Source: Limisoma sp963601185 (lineage in GTDB: Bacteria; Bacteroidota; Bacteroidia; Bacteroidales; Muribaculaceae). Taken from it: a stretch of 64,000 nt of DNA. Both the position numbers and the translations under genes were made by a program. Where the stretch lies: positions 248,001-312,000 of the forward strand of contig CAVCEE010000001.1 in NCBI GenBank assembly GCA_963601185.1, written 5' to 3'. Under the pieces are notes generated by a model that worked only from the letters and a program-made list of their open reading frames with translations, had not been told where the DNA came from and made no database searches. Positions 30,678 through 40,073 of this stretch are shown here, in pieces. Each line of letters begins with the position of its first letter. Position 1 is the stretch's first letter.

Positions 30678-32555
30678 TTATTTCACAATCACTTTCTTCA
30701 CCTGGTTGTCGGCGCGGACGATGTAGAGACCGCGTGCAGCCTTCGTGCGTGCGTCGGTGCTTACGAGTGCGCCGCCAGCGGTGTAGACAGCCACTTTCTG
30801 TGCGCCCTCAACGACGATTTCGCCTGCCTCAGCGGAAATCTTCACGCCGGCAGCGTCAACGTCAGCGATGCCCGAAGTGGCTTCTTCGGCGAGCACTCTG
30901 ATGCACCATTTGCCGTTGATGAGTTTGAGGTAGATGTACACTCCGTCGGCCGTGGTGCTGATGCGCATACATTGGGTATCTTCATGCAGAGTCTCGTATT
31001 CCGTATCCTCGCCTACCAGCAGTGTTTTATAAGCCGTCAGAATCTTGCCGTCGTAGTTGATGCAGAATCCTTCTGCAAAATCATCAATGTCGGTATCTAC
31101 GTGGCAGACGAATACATTCTCAGTCTTGGAGACGCGTGTAAATGTCTTATCGTTCCATGAACTGCCACTCACTACGGATGCCAGAGCGATAGTTGTCGGC
31201 ACGATCTTCATCGACCATTTGCTGTCGTTAAACATTACATAGACGGTTGCGCTGACAATGTTGTCCGTGTTGGTGATGTACATGTCGGCTTCACTGGCGT
31301 CTCTTACTTTCATATCCTTATAGGTAGTGTCGTCGGTAGAGAGTGCTGCCTTTACATAACTCTCGGCTTTCATACCTACTTGGCTGTCGCCGTCGCCAAC
31401 AAGAACAAAGAAATTGCTCGACAAAGCGGAGGCGTTGTCTAGCGGGTAGGTGAAATAACCATTGTCGGCATTATAGGTAAAGTTCCCTATGGTGCCGCCG
31501 TAGCGCAATTGGACCTTCTGGTATGCGCCAGGCACGATCTTCATCGTCCAGATGCCGTTTAGTTTAGCGACATAGATGGTTGCGCTGGCAAAAAGTTCGG
31601 CATTGGTAATCGCCATATTGTTGCCATAAGTGCTTGCACCCAACACCTTGTAGGTGTCGTCAGCCTTGATTGTGCCGCCTATATAGTCCTGGCTGGAGAG
31701 AGTAGTGCCGTCAATCTTGACAAGGAATTGCTTCGTCAAGTTGGAAGTGGTGGTTATCGTATAGTAGTAGCAGTCGTTGTCGGCATCGTAGGTGAATGGC
31801 TGATCCTCCCAACTACTTGACTCGCCGTAGAAGTTGACTGTCGGCTCTGCCCATGCCGTAGGCACGTCGATCGTGCTGATATGCGTTGTTGACTCAATGC
31901 TGAATGCCGTGCTGCCATTGCAGTCAAGGTCGATTGTGTCGTAGGAAGTGTCAAAAGAGAATTTGCACTTGAACGCACCTGTTGTCTGCACCTCGCCGTA
32001 GAAGTACTTGGTGCCGTCGGCGGCTGTCTTCAAGGTCATATAAGGACGATTGACGTAACTGCTGCTCGTGTATGAGGTTGTGTCGTCCCAAGCCCAAATT
32101 TTGATTGCGGAAGTCTCTTTCAACATAGTGCCGTCAACTTTCACATACACGCCCGAGGTTGTTCCCTCTTTGGCGTCGAAGCGGATTGTGGCGTTACCGT
32201 TGCTGATTGCCAATACAATCTTGGAGCACTCGTAGGTTGTTGTGCCAAGGTCGATATTCTTTGACGTATTGCCAGAGGTGAGCGTGTAGGTTACGCCAAG
32301 GGCAGGAACGTTAGGATTATCAGAGTTTGGCGCGCCATAGCAGTATGTATAAAAGTCATCACTAGCAATCTTGAACGCGCCTTTTACGGTCTTGTTCTCA
32401 AGGATGTAGACACCGTCAGCATCGGTGGTTTGGAATTCCCATTCGGATGATGTTGTCCAGTCGTTGACCTCACCGCGGAGGTAGATGCCGGAGCCTGCGG
32501 CTTGTGCCGCAATTGTGCATAAAGCGCACAACAAAAGAAGTGTAATCTTTTTCAT
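30678..32555 (-). CDS. Secreted T9SS cargo with repeated carbohydrate-binding-like modules
   Basis: A 625-residue exported protein. The start MKKITLLLLCALCTIAAQAAGSG at 32555 gives a clean signal peptide; longer versions are not supported by the promoter at 32634. The body has about four or five similar beta modules that start with IYLRGEVNDW- or YGESSSWEDQ-like strands and end in W-x-M/I-x-I-V-P (GIWTMKIVPG, SKWSMKIVPT, GKWCIRVLAE). This recalls starch-binding SusE/F or CBM26-type modules. A C-terminal sorting domain (IADVDAAGVKISAEAGEIVV through KVIVK) indicates T9SS export. A starch or glucan-binding role is inferred, without catalytic residues. Confidence 0.78.
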   Translation of the reverse strand: MKKITLLLLCALCTIAAQAAGSGIYLRGEVNDWTTSSEWEFQTTDADGVYILENKTVKGAFKIASDDFYTYCYGAPNSDNPNVPALGVTYTLTSGNTSKNIDLGTTTYECSKIVLAISNGNATIRFDAKEGTTSGVYVKVDGTMLKETSAIKIWAWDDTTSYTSSSYVNRPYMTLKTAADGTKYFYGEVQTTGAFKCKFSFDTSYDTIDLDCNGSTAFSIESTTHISTIDVPTAWAEPTVNFYGESSSWEDQPFTYDADNDCYYYTITTTSNLTKQFLVKIDGTTLSSQDYIGGTIKADDTYKVLGASTYGNNMAITNAELFASATIYVAKLNGIWTMKIVPGAYQKVQLRYGGTIGNFTYNADNGYFTYPLDNASALSSNFFVLVGDGDSQVGMKAESYVKAALSTDDTTYKDMKVRDASEADMYITNTDNIVSATVYVMFNDSKWSMKIVPTTIALASVVSGSSWNDKTFTRVSKTENVFVCHVDTDIDDFAEGFCINYDGKILTAYKTLLVGEDTEYETLHEDTQCMRISTTADGVYIYLKLINGKWCIRVLAEEATSGIADVDAAGVKISAEAGEIVVEGAQKVAVYTAGGALVSTDARTKAARGLYIVRADNQVKKVIVK

Positions 32556-32633
32556 AGACGTATGAATATTTAGTGTAGGATAATTAGTTTCCCTTTTTCG
32601 CTTTTTCCGATTCACCGCTGAATCATTTGGGTG

Positions 32634-32641
32634 CAAACATA
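32634..32641 (-). promoter_or_regulatory. -7 box for T9SS cargo gene
   Basis: Minus-strand TATGTTTG, about 78 bases before the ATG at 32555, directly downstream of the hairpin 32646-32676. Confidence 0.45.
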
Positions 32642-32676
32642 TAAAACTTTTCCGGTAGTGTGAATACCGGAAAAGT
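32642..32676 (-). terminator. Terminator after the outer-membrane barrel gene
   Basis: Perfect 12-bp inverted repeat, ACTTTTCCGGTA (32646-32657 on plus) with TACCGGAAAAGT (32665-32676). On the minus strand it is followed by TTTTATAT. It sits immediately upstream of the next -7 box. Confidence 0.7.
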
Positions 32677-32711
32677 ATGTTCTTTAACACATTTAGGCGT
32701 TTTTTTGAGTT

Positions 32712-34526
32712 TTAGAACTCAACCCCCACGCCGACAAGGAAATTTATGCCCTGGTTGCGCATGCCGAAGTAGTTTTGCCAACGGCGGTTGAGGAGGTTGT
32801 TGCCCTGCGCATAGACGTGGATGAGGTCGTTGATGTGGTAAGAAGCACCGAGACCGAAGTCCGACACCACGCCGAGGCTCTGGTCGGCATTGCTGTGGAT
32901 GTTCTCGCCGTCGAGGTAACTAACCATCGTCACGTTGCGGCCGCTGCGGAAGTGGTACGCCGCCCAGATGTCGAGAGCCTTGATGGGGCGGACGGTGAGC
33001 AGAGCGTTGACAGCGTGCTCCGCACGGTCGTCGCCAGCGATGTAGCCACTCTCGTCGCCTTGGGGAGTGAACATATATCCAGCCTTGATTTCCGCAATCT
33101 GGCGCAGTTTGAGGGTGAAGTCAAGACCTGCCTTGAAGCCGTTGCGGTCGTGGCTGCCGTAGCACACCGTGCCCTCAAGTAGGTCGGGAGTCATAGGCAT
33201 GCTGCCGCCCAGCATAGTGTTCCACCGGTATTCCGGCAGATAGGCGTTTCTGACCACGGCATAGCCGGCAAAAGGCGAGATAGTGAAGCCCTTCAGCAGA
33301 CCGATGTTGAGGCGCGCCTCTGCATCGACAAGAGTGAACGTGTTGTCGGTGAGAGCCATCGACGGATTGACGTAGCGGTTGCGCTCAGCCACCACGTGGA
33401 GCGCGTTCATGCGGTTGCCGCCGGTGGCAGACAAGGCAAGAGCTGCGCGGTCGTTGAACTTAAGGCCGAATTTCACGTCGGGAGCGATGCGGAATGCCGT
33501 GCCGATGCTTGCGATGTCGAGGCGCACACCCAGACGGAGGTTCATCTTCTCGTTGGTCTTTTTGTAGTATGGTGCGACGGAGAACATGCTCTGCGAGCGG
33601 TCGCCGAACACCGCACCGAAGGTGATGGTGCCGCTGTTAAACTGTCCGTATTCGCTGATGCGGTTCTTGTCCGACAGATATTCGTAAGCCACGTTGATGC
33701 CGATGTGCGAATCCTCGTCCCACACAAATTCGCCGCCGGCGTTGGCGCGGAAGTGGTGCTCCTTGAGAGCATCAGCCACCTCGGCAAACTCGCGCAGAGG
33801 GTCGCCGTAGCCAAGGAAGTTATAGTTCACTCCGGCGTGGTAGTCAAACGAGCGGCCCTCGTTGGCTGGGCTGTCCCATTTCAGGGCGATGCCCACGTCG
33901 TTGGCTTTCTGCCTCTTCTCCACCACATCCTGCTCGATGCGCGGATACATCATACCGTAGTAGTTGAATTTGCTCAGGTGGTAGACCACATTGGCAGAGA
34001 GGTCGCCAGCCGACAGACGCTGCGTGAAGTCAGCGCCGATGCGGTTTTCGAGATAGAAATGCTTGCGAGCCTCGCCGTTGCCCACGGTGTAGTAGTCGGC
34101 ATACTGCACAGGGTTGCTCACCGAGCCGTTGGTAGAGTTGTGCTGCAGCCACACAGCCAGCGACGAGCGTTGGCTGTCGAGGATGCGGTAGCCGAAACTG
34201 CCCACCATATTGAGGTAGTTGCCCATACCGAACTCCGCATATCCGCGCTTGTTGCGGAACGAGAAGCCGTCGGCCTGGCGTTGTGGGTTCTGCACCACGA
34301 GCAGCGGGTCGACCTGCGCCGGCACCGCCCAGTCGCTGAACGACAGGGTTGAGGTCTGCGCCTTCACTGGGGCAGCGTCGGGGAGCGAAGCCATCTTGGT
34401 AGCCTTGTGCTCCACCACCTCGTTTTCTTTCGTCACGCTGATGGTCTGGTTGAGTTCGTCGGCGGAAGCCGTAGTGGCGAGGGTCGCCGACGCCAGAAGT
34501 ATGCTGTAGAATGCTGATTTTTTCAT
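32712..34526 (-). CDS. Plug-less TonB-receptor-like outer-membrane barrel
   Basis: A 604-residue outer-membrane protein. The signal peptide (MKKSAFYSILLASATLATTASA) is followed by an N-terminal region without a recognisable plug or carboxypeptidase-like domain, then alternating amphipathic strands typical of a large barrel (FRNKRGYAEFGMGNYLNMVG, GSFGYRILDSQRSSLAVWLQH, DIWAAYHFRSGRNV). The last strands, YAQGNNLLNRRWQNYFGM and NFLVGVGVEF with terminal Phe, match TonB-dependent-receptor barrels. It starts 5 bases after the stop of the 995-residue TPR gene, so the two are cotranscribed and probably work together at the outer membrane. Confidence 0.8.
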   Translation of the reverse strand: MKKSAFYSILLASATLATTASADELNQTISVTKENEVVEHKATKMASLPDAAPVKAQTSTLSFSDWAVPAQVDPLLVVQNPQRQADGFSFRNKRGYAEFGMGNYLNMVGSFGYRILDSQRSSLAVWLQHNSTNGSVSNPVQYADYYTVGNGEARKHFYLENRIGADFTQRLSAGDLSANVVYHLSKFNYYGMMYPRIEQDVVEKRQKANDVGIALKWDSPANEGRSFDYHAGVNYNFLGYGDPLREFAEVADALKEHHFRANAGGEFVWDEDSHIGINVAYEYLSDKNRISEYGQFNSGTITFGAVFGDRSQSMFSVAPYYKKTNEKMNLRLGVRLDIASIGTAFRIAPDVKFGLKFNDRAALALSATGGNRMNALHVVAERNRYVNPSMALTDNTFTLVDAEARLNIGLLKGFTISPFAGYAVVRNAYLPEYRWNTMLGGSMPMTPDLLEGTVCYGSHDRNGFKAGLDFTLKLRQIAEIKAGYMFTPQGDESGYIAGDDRAEHAVNALLTVRPIKALDIWAAYHFRSGRNVTMVSYLDGENIHSNADQSLGVVSDFGLGASYHINDLIHVYAQGNNLLNRRWQNYFGMRNQGINFLVGVGVEF

Positions 34527-34531
34527 CGTGG

Positions 34532-37519
34532 TTATTTCAGTGCTTTAAGTCGTTGTTCAATCATTTCCTTGATGTCGGTCTCCTTGCCCGGGTAGTTGCT
34601 CTTCAGGCTCTCGAGGTATTCGCGTGCCTGGAACTTGTCGCCCTGCTTGCTGTAGATGTCGGAGAGCAGGATAAATCCGCGCGCCATCCAGTATTGGTGG
34701 GATGTCGACGAGTCGAGCAGTTTGTTGACCACCGTTTCCGCCTTCGTGTAGTTGCCGGCGTTGTAGTAGTATGTGCCGAGGTCGACGGCAGCCTTCGAGC
34801 CGTATTCGCTCGTGATGTCGGTGTCGACCAGCGAGGTGAGGTCGGTCACCGCTGCCGACTGCTTGCCCTGTTTCATCTCAGCCACGGCGCGTGCGTAGAG
34901 AGCCTCCGAGCGCACTGCCGATGAGATGCCGTCGGTGGCAATCAGGCGGTTGGCATACTGGAGCATTAGCGAGTAGTCCGCCTTGCCCTCCGCAGCGCGG
35001 AGCAAGCCGAGTGCCGCAAGGTTCTTGTTGTATGCCGACGTAGCCTTGTTGTCGAGTTTGCCGTAGCAGGTGAGAGCCTTGTCGTACTGCTTCTTCGCTA
35101 TGAGCAGGTTGCCCTCCATAGCGAGAGCCGACTCGGCAAACGAAGCGTCGGGCGCAAGCGATAGAGCCTTCTCGACGTATTCGAGAGCCTCGTCCTGCTT
35201 GCCGTTTTGGTTGGCAGCCTCGGCAATGTAGTAGGCAGCCTGTGCGGCGTTGTTGCCGTTAGGATATTGCTTGAGATATTTCTTCAGATTGTCGGCAGTG
35301 CCCTTTTCGAGATACTCGTTTTCGGCGGCCTCGAAGGTGAGTTGCGCCATCTCGCTCTCATTGATCTCGTAGTTTGAGCCGGCACTCTTGAGCAGAGCCG
35401 AGAGTTCGCTCAATCGACCCTCGGCGGCATAGATGCGCTTGAGGTCGTCGATAGCCACCTTCGCCTCCTCGCTTGTAGGGAACTTCCTGACGAGTGATTC
35501 GTACTGCTGGCGCGACTCCGTGGTCTTGCCCATATTGTTGAGCAGCAGAGCCAACTGCAACTGGCCCTTGCGAGCCTCTGCGCTCTGCGGATATGCCTTC
35601 ATCAGAGCCTCGAAAGCCTTCTGCGTCTGGGCGTTCTTGCCGAGAGCCTCGTAAGCCTGAGCCTTTTCGTAGAGAGCCTTTGGAGCATATTCTGAATCTG
35701 GATAGTCAGCCACGACCTTGTCCATCAGCGTGATTTTCTCCGACTGCGCGCCCTGCAAGCCGCGCATCATCGCTTGCTGGTAGACGGCATAGTCGCCGCC
35801 CGAAGAGCCGAGGGCGATAGCCTTCTTGTAGTAGGACTCAGCCGAGGTGTAGTTTTTGCTGTAGTAGTAGCAGTCGCCGATACGGTTGTAGGTGTCGGCT
35901 TTCAGCGCGCCAGTGATGTCGGCAGCGTCGGCTGCCTTGTTGAACGCCTTCAGCGCGGTGCTGTAGTCGCGCAACTGATAACTTGCGTAGCCGAGACCGT
36001 AGTTGCCTCTGCCGTAGTTGGTAGCGGAGGAATTGACGCTGGCAGTGTATTCGCTGTAGAGCGACTGCGCCTGGCGGTAGTTCTTCTGCTTGTAGCGCGT
36101 TTCGGCGAGCCACAGTTTCGTTTCGGCAGCCACCGAACTGTCGTATTTCGCCAACTCGTTGGCGCGGGTGAGGTAACTTGCCGCCGAGGCGGTGTTGCCC
36201 GACGTTAGTTCACGCATGCCGAGACGGTAGAGCACGTTCTGCTTCGCCTTGAGCATCTTTGTGGACGGCGATTTGAGAGCCTCGATGCTCGACAGTGCAC
36301 TGTCGTAGTCCTTGCTCGTCATGTAGGTGTTGATGATGTAGTCCTCCACCTGCGAAGCGTATCGTGAGTTTGGGAAATCGTTGAGGAAGTCCTGGAGCAA
36401 CTTCACGCTGCTTGAGAACGGAGTGCGTCCGCCCTGGCTCTGCGCAATGGCATAGTTGTAGAACGCCGTTTCGCGCACCGACTGGTCGTAGGGCATCTTG
36501 TAAGCCTTCTCGAAGGCGAGCGACGCAGCGTTGAGGTTGTCTTCGTGCAGGTAGATTTGTCCCATATAGAGATACGCGCTCTGTGCCAAATCGTCGTCGG
36601 CACCGGTGACGGCGCTGATGTGAGTCTTGGCGGAGTCGTAGTCGCCTTTGCGGTATTCGCACACGCCGAGAGCGTAGAGAGCCGAGCGTTCGGGTTCGGC
36701 GGCACGCTCAACATAGGTGGTGAGATTGCTGACGGCATTGTCGAAGCGGTTGTTGTGGTATTCGCTTTCGCCCACCACGCGGTAGAGTTCAGTTTTCATC
36801 TCCGCCGGCAGCGACTTGCCCAGCAGGGTGGAGCCACGGTCGGCAGCGTCGGCGTAGTTCTCCTCCTTGAAGTCAATCTGGCAGAGGTAGAACTGCGACT
36901 CGCCGTAGAAGCGGCTACTCTTGCCGATGGCAGAGAACGATTTCTTCGCCTCCCGGTAGTCGCCCTCTGCATAGTCGAGGTAAGCCAGATAGTAGGCCGA
37001 ATGCTCACGGTAACGCTTGTCGCCGCTCAGTCGCGAGAAGTCGGCAGCCGCACGGTTGTAGTCCTTGGTGTTGAGGCGGCAGAAACCGCGGCGGTAGATC
37101 ATGTCGGCACGGGTGTCGGCATCAAAAGCATCGTTGGGGATGTTTGCCAACTCCTCCAGAGCCTTGCCGAACTGGTCGGTGTAGAAATAGTAACTGCCGA
37201 TGGCGTAGTGCGCCTCCAGGCGGTGAACCGAGGCAGGGTAGTCCTCGAGAAACTTGCGGAGCGCGGGCACGCAGTCGTAGTCGCAGCGTTGGAATTTAGC
37301 CATCGCTATATAGAAGTCAGCGTCTTCGTAGACCGACGAAGGCGCTTCGAGCCGTTTCAGTTCCGACAGTTGGTCGATGCATCCGGCATAGTTGCGGTTG
37401 TCGTACATGCGGATGCCACGCGACAGGTAGCCGTCGGCGCCAGCCGAGGTTGTCGCATTTTGTGCAGCGAGCACCGATGCCGATGCAAGGCACAAGATAG
37501 CCAATTTTTGTCTTTTCAT
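34532..37519 (-). CDS. Exported TPR-repeat protein, 995 residues
   Basis: Periplasmic protein with signal peptide MKRQKLAILCLASASVLAAQ. Essentially the whole mature chain is tetratricopeptide-type helical hairpins, for example YAIGSYYFYTDQFGKALEEL, YYLAYLDYAEGDYREAKKSF, YNRIGDCYYYSKNYTSAESYY, AEAANQNGKQDEALEYVEKAL and DLGTYYYNAGNYTKAETVV. Such solenoids scaffold protein complexes. Together with the barrel gene 5 bases downstream, it suggests a periplasm-outer membrane assembly, possibly for envelope biogenesis. Not linked to a named system. A TACTTTTG box lies just upstream. Confidence 0.88.
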   Translation of the reverse strand: MKRQKLAILCLASASVLAAQNATTSAGADGYLSRGIRMYDNRNYAGCIDQLSELKRLEAPSSVYEDADFYIAMAKFQRCDYDCVPALRKFLEDYPASVHRLEAHYAIGSYYFYTDQFGKALEELANIPNDAFDADTRADMIYRRGFCRLNTKDYNRAAADFSRLSGDKRYREHSAYYLAYLDYAEGDYREAKKSFSAIGKSSRFYGESQFYLCQIDFKEENYADAADRGSTLLGKSLPAEMKTELYRVVGESEYHNNRFDNAVSNLTTYVERAAEPERSALYALGVCEYRKGDYDSAKTHISAVTGADDDLAQSAYLYMGQIYLHEDNLNAASLAFEKAYKMPYDQSVRETAFYNYAIAQSQGGRTPFSSSVKLLQDFLNDFPNSRYASQVEDYIINTYMTSKDYDSALSSIEALKSPSTKMLKAKQNVLYRLGMRELTSGNTASAASYLTRANELAKYDSSVAAETKLWLAETRYKQKNYRQAQSLYSEYTASVNSSATNYGRGNYGLGYASYQLRDYSTALKAFNKAADAADITGALKADTYNRIGDCYYYSKNYTSAESYYKKAIALGSSGGDYAVYQQAMMRGLQGAQSEKITLMDKVVADYPDSEYAPKALYEKAQAYEALGKNAQTQKAFEALMKAYPQSAEARKGQLQLALLLNNMGKTTESRQQYESLVRKFPTSEEAKVAIDDLKRIYAAEGRLSELSALLKSAGSNYEINESEMAQLTFEAAENEYLEKGTADNLKKYLKQYPNGNNAAQAAYYIAEAANQNGKQDEALEYVEKALSLAPDASFAESALAMEGNLLIAKKQYDKALTCYGKLDNKATSAYNKNLAALGLLRAAEGKADYSLMLQYANRLIATDGISSAVRSEALYARAVAEMKQGKQSAAVTDLTSLVDTDITSEYGSKAAVDLGTYYYNAGNYTKAETVVNKLLDSSTSHQYWMARGFILLSDIYSKQGDKFQAREYLESLKSNYPGKETDIKEMIEQRLKALK

Positions 37520-37540
37520 AGTTGAATGTTTACTAAATCA

Positions 37541-37548
37541 CAAAAGTA
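37541..37548 (-). promoter_or_regulatory. -7 box for TPR-barrel pair
   Basis: Minus-strand TACTTTTG, 22 bases before the ATG at 37519. Confidence 0.45.
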
Positions 37549-37594
37549 ATAAAAAACGTCAGCAAATCAGTGGGGTAGTATGGTTAAAGAGTCG

Positions 37595-37626
37595 AAAAAA
37601 GCCCGACGCGCGGCGGCGACGGGCTT
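37595..37626 (-). terminator. Terminator after nhaA
   Basis: On the minus strand AGCCCG pairs with CGGGCT around a GC-rich inner loop with a further CGC/GCG pair, followed by TTTTTT (plus 37595-37600). Confidence 0.75.
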
Positions 37627-37652
37627 CGGAAAGTTGTTTTTATAGATTGCTG

Positions 37653-38996
37653 TTATTCCTTTTGTACTTTGGGCAGGAAGAAGTTGAGCAGCACGATGCT
37701 CACCAGTGCCGAGATTACGGAGCCGGCAAGGATGCCCAGTTTGGCATCGGCAAGCAGGTCGGCGTGGACGCGTGGGTCGTAGGCGAGTCCGGCGATGAAG
37801 AGTGCCACGGTGAAGCCTATGCCGCTGAGCATACACACGCTCGCAAAGGCTTTCCAGGTGCTGCCCTGAGGCATGCTCACCAGCCCAGTGCGGATGGCAA
37901 GCCAGGAGAATGAAAACACTCCGAGGAACTTGCCGACCACGAGACCAGCCATAACGGCGAGGCACACGCCAGAGAAGAGGCTGTCGAGTCCCATACCCTC
38001 AAACGAGATGCCCGCATTGGCGAAAGCGAAGATGGGGATGATGAGGTAGTTGACCGGGTTGTGGAGGTTGTCCTCAAGGTCCTGCAACGGACTGATCACG
38101 CGGTCGGATGCCGACTCAATCTGCTTGAGCGTGTCCACCTGCTCGTGGGTGAGGATTTTTGCCTTCGAGTTTTTGCCGGTAATCACCTCATGCGGAAACT
38201 CAGCCACGCATTCGCGGATCTGCTCGATTGACACTACCACCGATGATTTCAGTGTGGCAGGGATGCAGAAGGCGAGAGCCACGCCGGCGATGGTGGCGTG
38301 GATGCCGGAGTTGAGCACCACATACCAGAGAGCCACGCCGAAGCCGAGGTAGAACATCTTAGAGCGCATGCCGAAGATGTTGCCGAGGATGATGATGAAC
38401 AGGAACGCGGCTGCATAGAGCAGAAACACGGAGTTGAGGTGGGCGGTGTAGCAGGTGGCAATGACGATGATGCCGCCGAGGTCGTCGGCCACGGCAAGCG
38501 TGGCGAGAAACACCTTCAGCGGCAGCGGCACGCGCTTGCCGAAGATGGAGAGCACGCCGAGCGAGAAGGCAATGTCGGTAGCCATCGGGGTGGCAATGCC
38601 TCGCATAGCGTCGGCATTGTCAGGGGCGATGAGCCAGAACACAATCACCGGGATGAGCATACCGCCGCATGCGCCGATGATAGGCAGCATAGCCTTGCGC
38701 GGCGACGCGAGTTCGCCGACGAGGATTTCACGCTTGATTTCCAGACCTACGGAAAGGAAGAATATCGCCATGAAGAAATCGTTGATCACGTCGAAGATGG
38801 TCAACTCGTGGCCTGAGTGGCTGAAAAGGTTGAATCCGCCAACCGAAAGGCTGACAGGGAGATTCCAGAAGTCGAAATAAGACTGGCTTGCCGGGGAGTT
38901 GGCAAGAACCAGGGCCAAGACGGTGGCAATGATAAGCAGCATACTCGAGGTGACGTAGGTGCGGACCATCTTGATGAAACTAAAACTTTTTAACAT
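37653..38996 (-). CDS. nhaA: Na+/H+ antiporter NhaA
   Basis: Inner-membrane antiporter exchanging Na+ for H+. The start MLKSFSFIKMVRTYVTSS at 38996 gives 447 residues. Family landmarks are GHELTIFDVINDFFMAIFFLSVGLEIKREILVGEL (split across about residues 57-90), RGIATPMATDIAFSLG, the ion-binding double Asp in VADDLGGIIVIA, and PLQDLEDNLHNPVNYLIIPIFAFANAG near the C-terminal half. It is longer than E. coli NhaA because of a cytoplasmic segment (about residues 236-285), common in Bacteroidetes. A perfect promoter lies upstream. Confidence 0.95.
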   Translation of the reverse strand: MLKSFSFIKMVRTYVTSSMLLIIATVLALVLANSPASQSYFDFWNLPVSLSVGGFNLFSHSGHELTIFDVINDFFMAIFFLSVGLEIKREILVGELASPRKAMLPIIGACGGMLIPVIVFWLIAPDNADAMRGIATPMATDIAFSLGVLSIFGKRVPLPLKVFLATLAVADDLGGIIVIATCYTAHLNSVFLLYAAAFLFIIILGNIFGMRSKMFYLGFGVALWYVVLNSGIHATIAGVALAFCIPATLKSSVVVSIEQIRECVAEFPHEVITGKNSKAKILTHEQVDTLKQIESASDRVISPLQDLEDNLHNPVNYLIIPIFAFANAGISFEGMGLDSLFSGVCLAVMAGLVVGKFLGVFSFSWLAIRTGLVSMPQGSTWKAFASVCMLSGIGFTVALFIAGLAYDPRVHADLLADAKLGILAGSVISALVSIVLLNFFLPKVQKE

Positions 38997-39056
38997 GTCC
39001 GTTTTTTCGAAATTATGTTTGAGGGGCAATCACTGTCCCCGTTTGTTAATGCTGCG

Positions 39057-39088
39057 CAAAATTATGGAAATTTTTCGGTATACCAAAA
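39057..39088 (-). promoter_or_regulatory. Promoter of nhaA
   Basis: Minus-strand TTTTG (39084-39088), a 19-base spacer and TAATTTTG (39057-39064), about 61 bases before the ATG. Confidence 0.65.
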
Positions 39089-39095
39089 CGCAGGG

Positions 39096-39128
39096 AGGGC
39101 GGCTGCCGCAGATGCCGGCAGCCGCCCT
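39096..39128 (-). terminator. Strong hairpin after the PorT-like gene
   Basis: AGGGCGGCTGCCG (39096-39108) pairs perfectly with CGGCAGCCGCCCT (39116-39128), 13 bp with a 7-base loop. The minus-strand T-run after it is weak (GCGTTTTGG), so it may work as a partial terminator or mRNA end protector. Confidence 0.6.
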
Positions 39129-39152
39129 CGATATAAAGTGCTGTTGTGTAGA

Positions 39153-39842
39153 CTAAAAGTTGTAGCCGACGGCAAATGTCCAACCCTTGGTTTTCAGGCT
39201 GCCGTTGTTTGCCACGTTGCGGAGTCCGCGCTGGTAACTGAGGTTGAACACATAGTGTCCGAGCACCTCCACGCCGGTGCCGAACTGCAGGCCGCAGTCA
39301 AACTTTTTTGCCTGGTTGCTCTCGCTGCCGTAGTAGTCGCTCTTGCCGTCGATGTGGGAGTAGGTTGACGGGGAGGAGCCTGCCGTCACATAGGTTACAT
39401 TGTTCTTGCCGCTGCCCACGCCGAAGGTGAAGTAAGGACCAGCCTCCACGTCCCATTTCACTGCCTTTGAGATGTTGAAATGGAAAGAGGCGAGCACGGG
39501 CACAGTCAAGGAGTTGCGGCGCGTGTGGCCGAGGCGTGCGGTGACCGACTTTTCGTTGTCGCTGTAGGATATCTGGCGGTAGTCGTAACTGCGGTTTTCG
39601 AAGAGCAGTCCTGGGCGGATGCTGAAGAAGTTGCGCACGTTGAGGTCCACAACAGCGCCGGTGGAGAATCCGCGTTTCCAAAGGATGTCGTAGGGGAGGT
39701 CGGTAGATGCGCTTGAGGAAGTGATGCCGAAGCGTAGACCCACTTTTACGATGTCGGAAGGGTGGGAGGTGTCGACAAAGTCGACAGCCCAAGCCGAAAC
39801 TGCGACGCAGACGGCTGCTAAAGTAGTGATTAGTTTTTTCAT
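39153..39842 (-). CDS. PorT-like outer-membrane beta-barrel protein
   Basis: A 229-residue outer-membrane protein with signal peptide MKKLITTLAAVCVAVSAWA. Its strands are typical of the OMP_b-brl_2/PorT-like family: VKVGLRFGITSS, FSIRPGLLFENRSYDY, LTVPVLASFHFN, WDVEAGPYFTFGVGS, FDCGLQFGTGVEVLGHYVFNLSYQRGL, ending GWTFAVGYNF with C-terminal Phe. An eight-stranded barrel is likely. The family includes PorT of the type IX secretion machinery, but many members are general small barrels, so no specific role is claimed. Confidence 0.85.
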   Translation of the reverse strand: MKKLITTLAAVCVAVSAWAVDFVDTSHPSDIVKVGLRFGITSSSASTDLPYDILWKRGFSTGAVVDLNVRNFFSIRPGLLFENRSYDYRQISYSDNEKSVTARLGHTRRNSLTVPVLASFHFNISKAVKWDVEAGPYFTFGVGSGKNNVTYVTAGSSPSTYSHIDGKSDYYGSESNQAKKFDCGLQFGTGVEVLGHYVFNLSYQRGLRNVANNGSLKTKGWTFAVGYNF

Positions 39843-40041
39843 CTTTGCGAAGCGATAGTTTTGTTGTTAAAAATCAGCGATGTTTGCGCACTCGGCAACA
39901 ACGCAATTGTAAAGATATTGATTTTTCGGGAAAAAGCCCTTATCAGCAAACCAATTTCACAATTTTTCATCCATTTAGGGCAACATTGGCTTTATGCTGC
40001 AAAATAACGGCGGAGATGGCTGAAATGTTGAAAAATACCGC

Positions 40042-40049
40042 TAATTTTG
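40042..40049 (+). promoter_or_regulatory. -7 box for tsaE operon
   Basis: TAATTTTG, 25 bases before the ATG at 40074. It excludes an in-frame start at 40047, inside the box. The 231-base gap 39843-40073 otherwise holds only AT-rich sequence with a degenerate minus-strand TATCTTTA at 39910-39917. Confidence 0.5.
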
Positions 40050-40073
40050 CATTGTTCAATCAATGGATATTTT

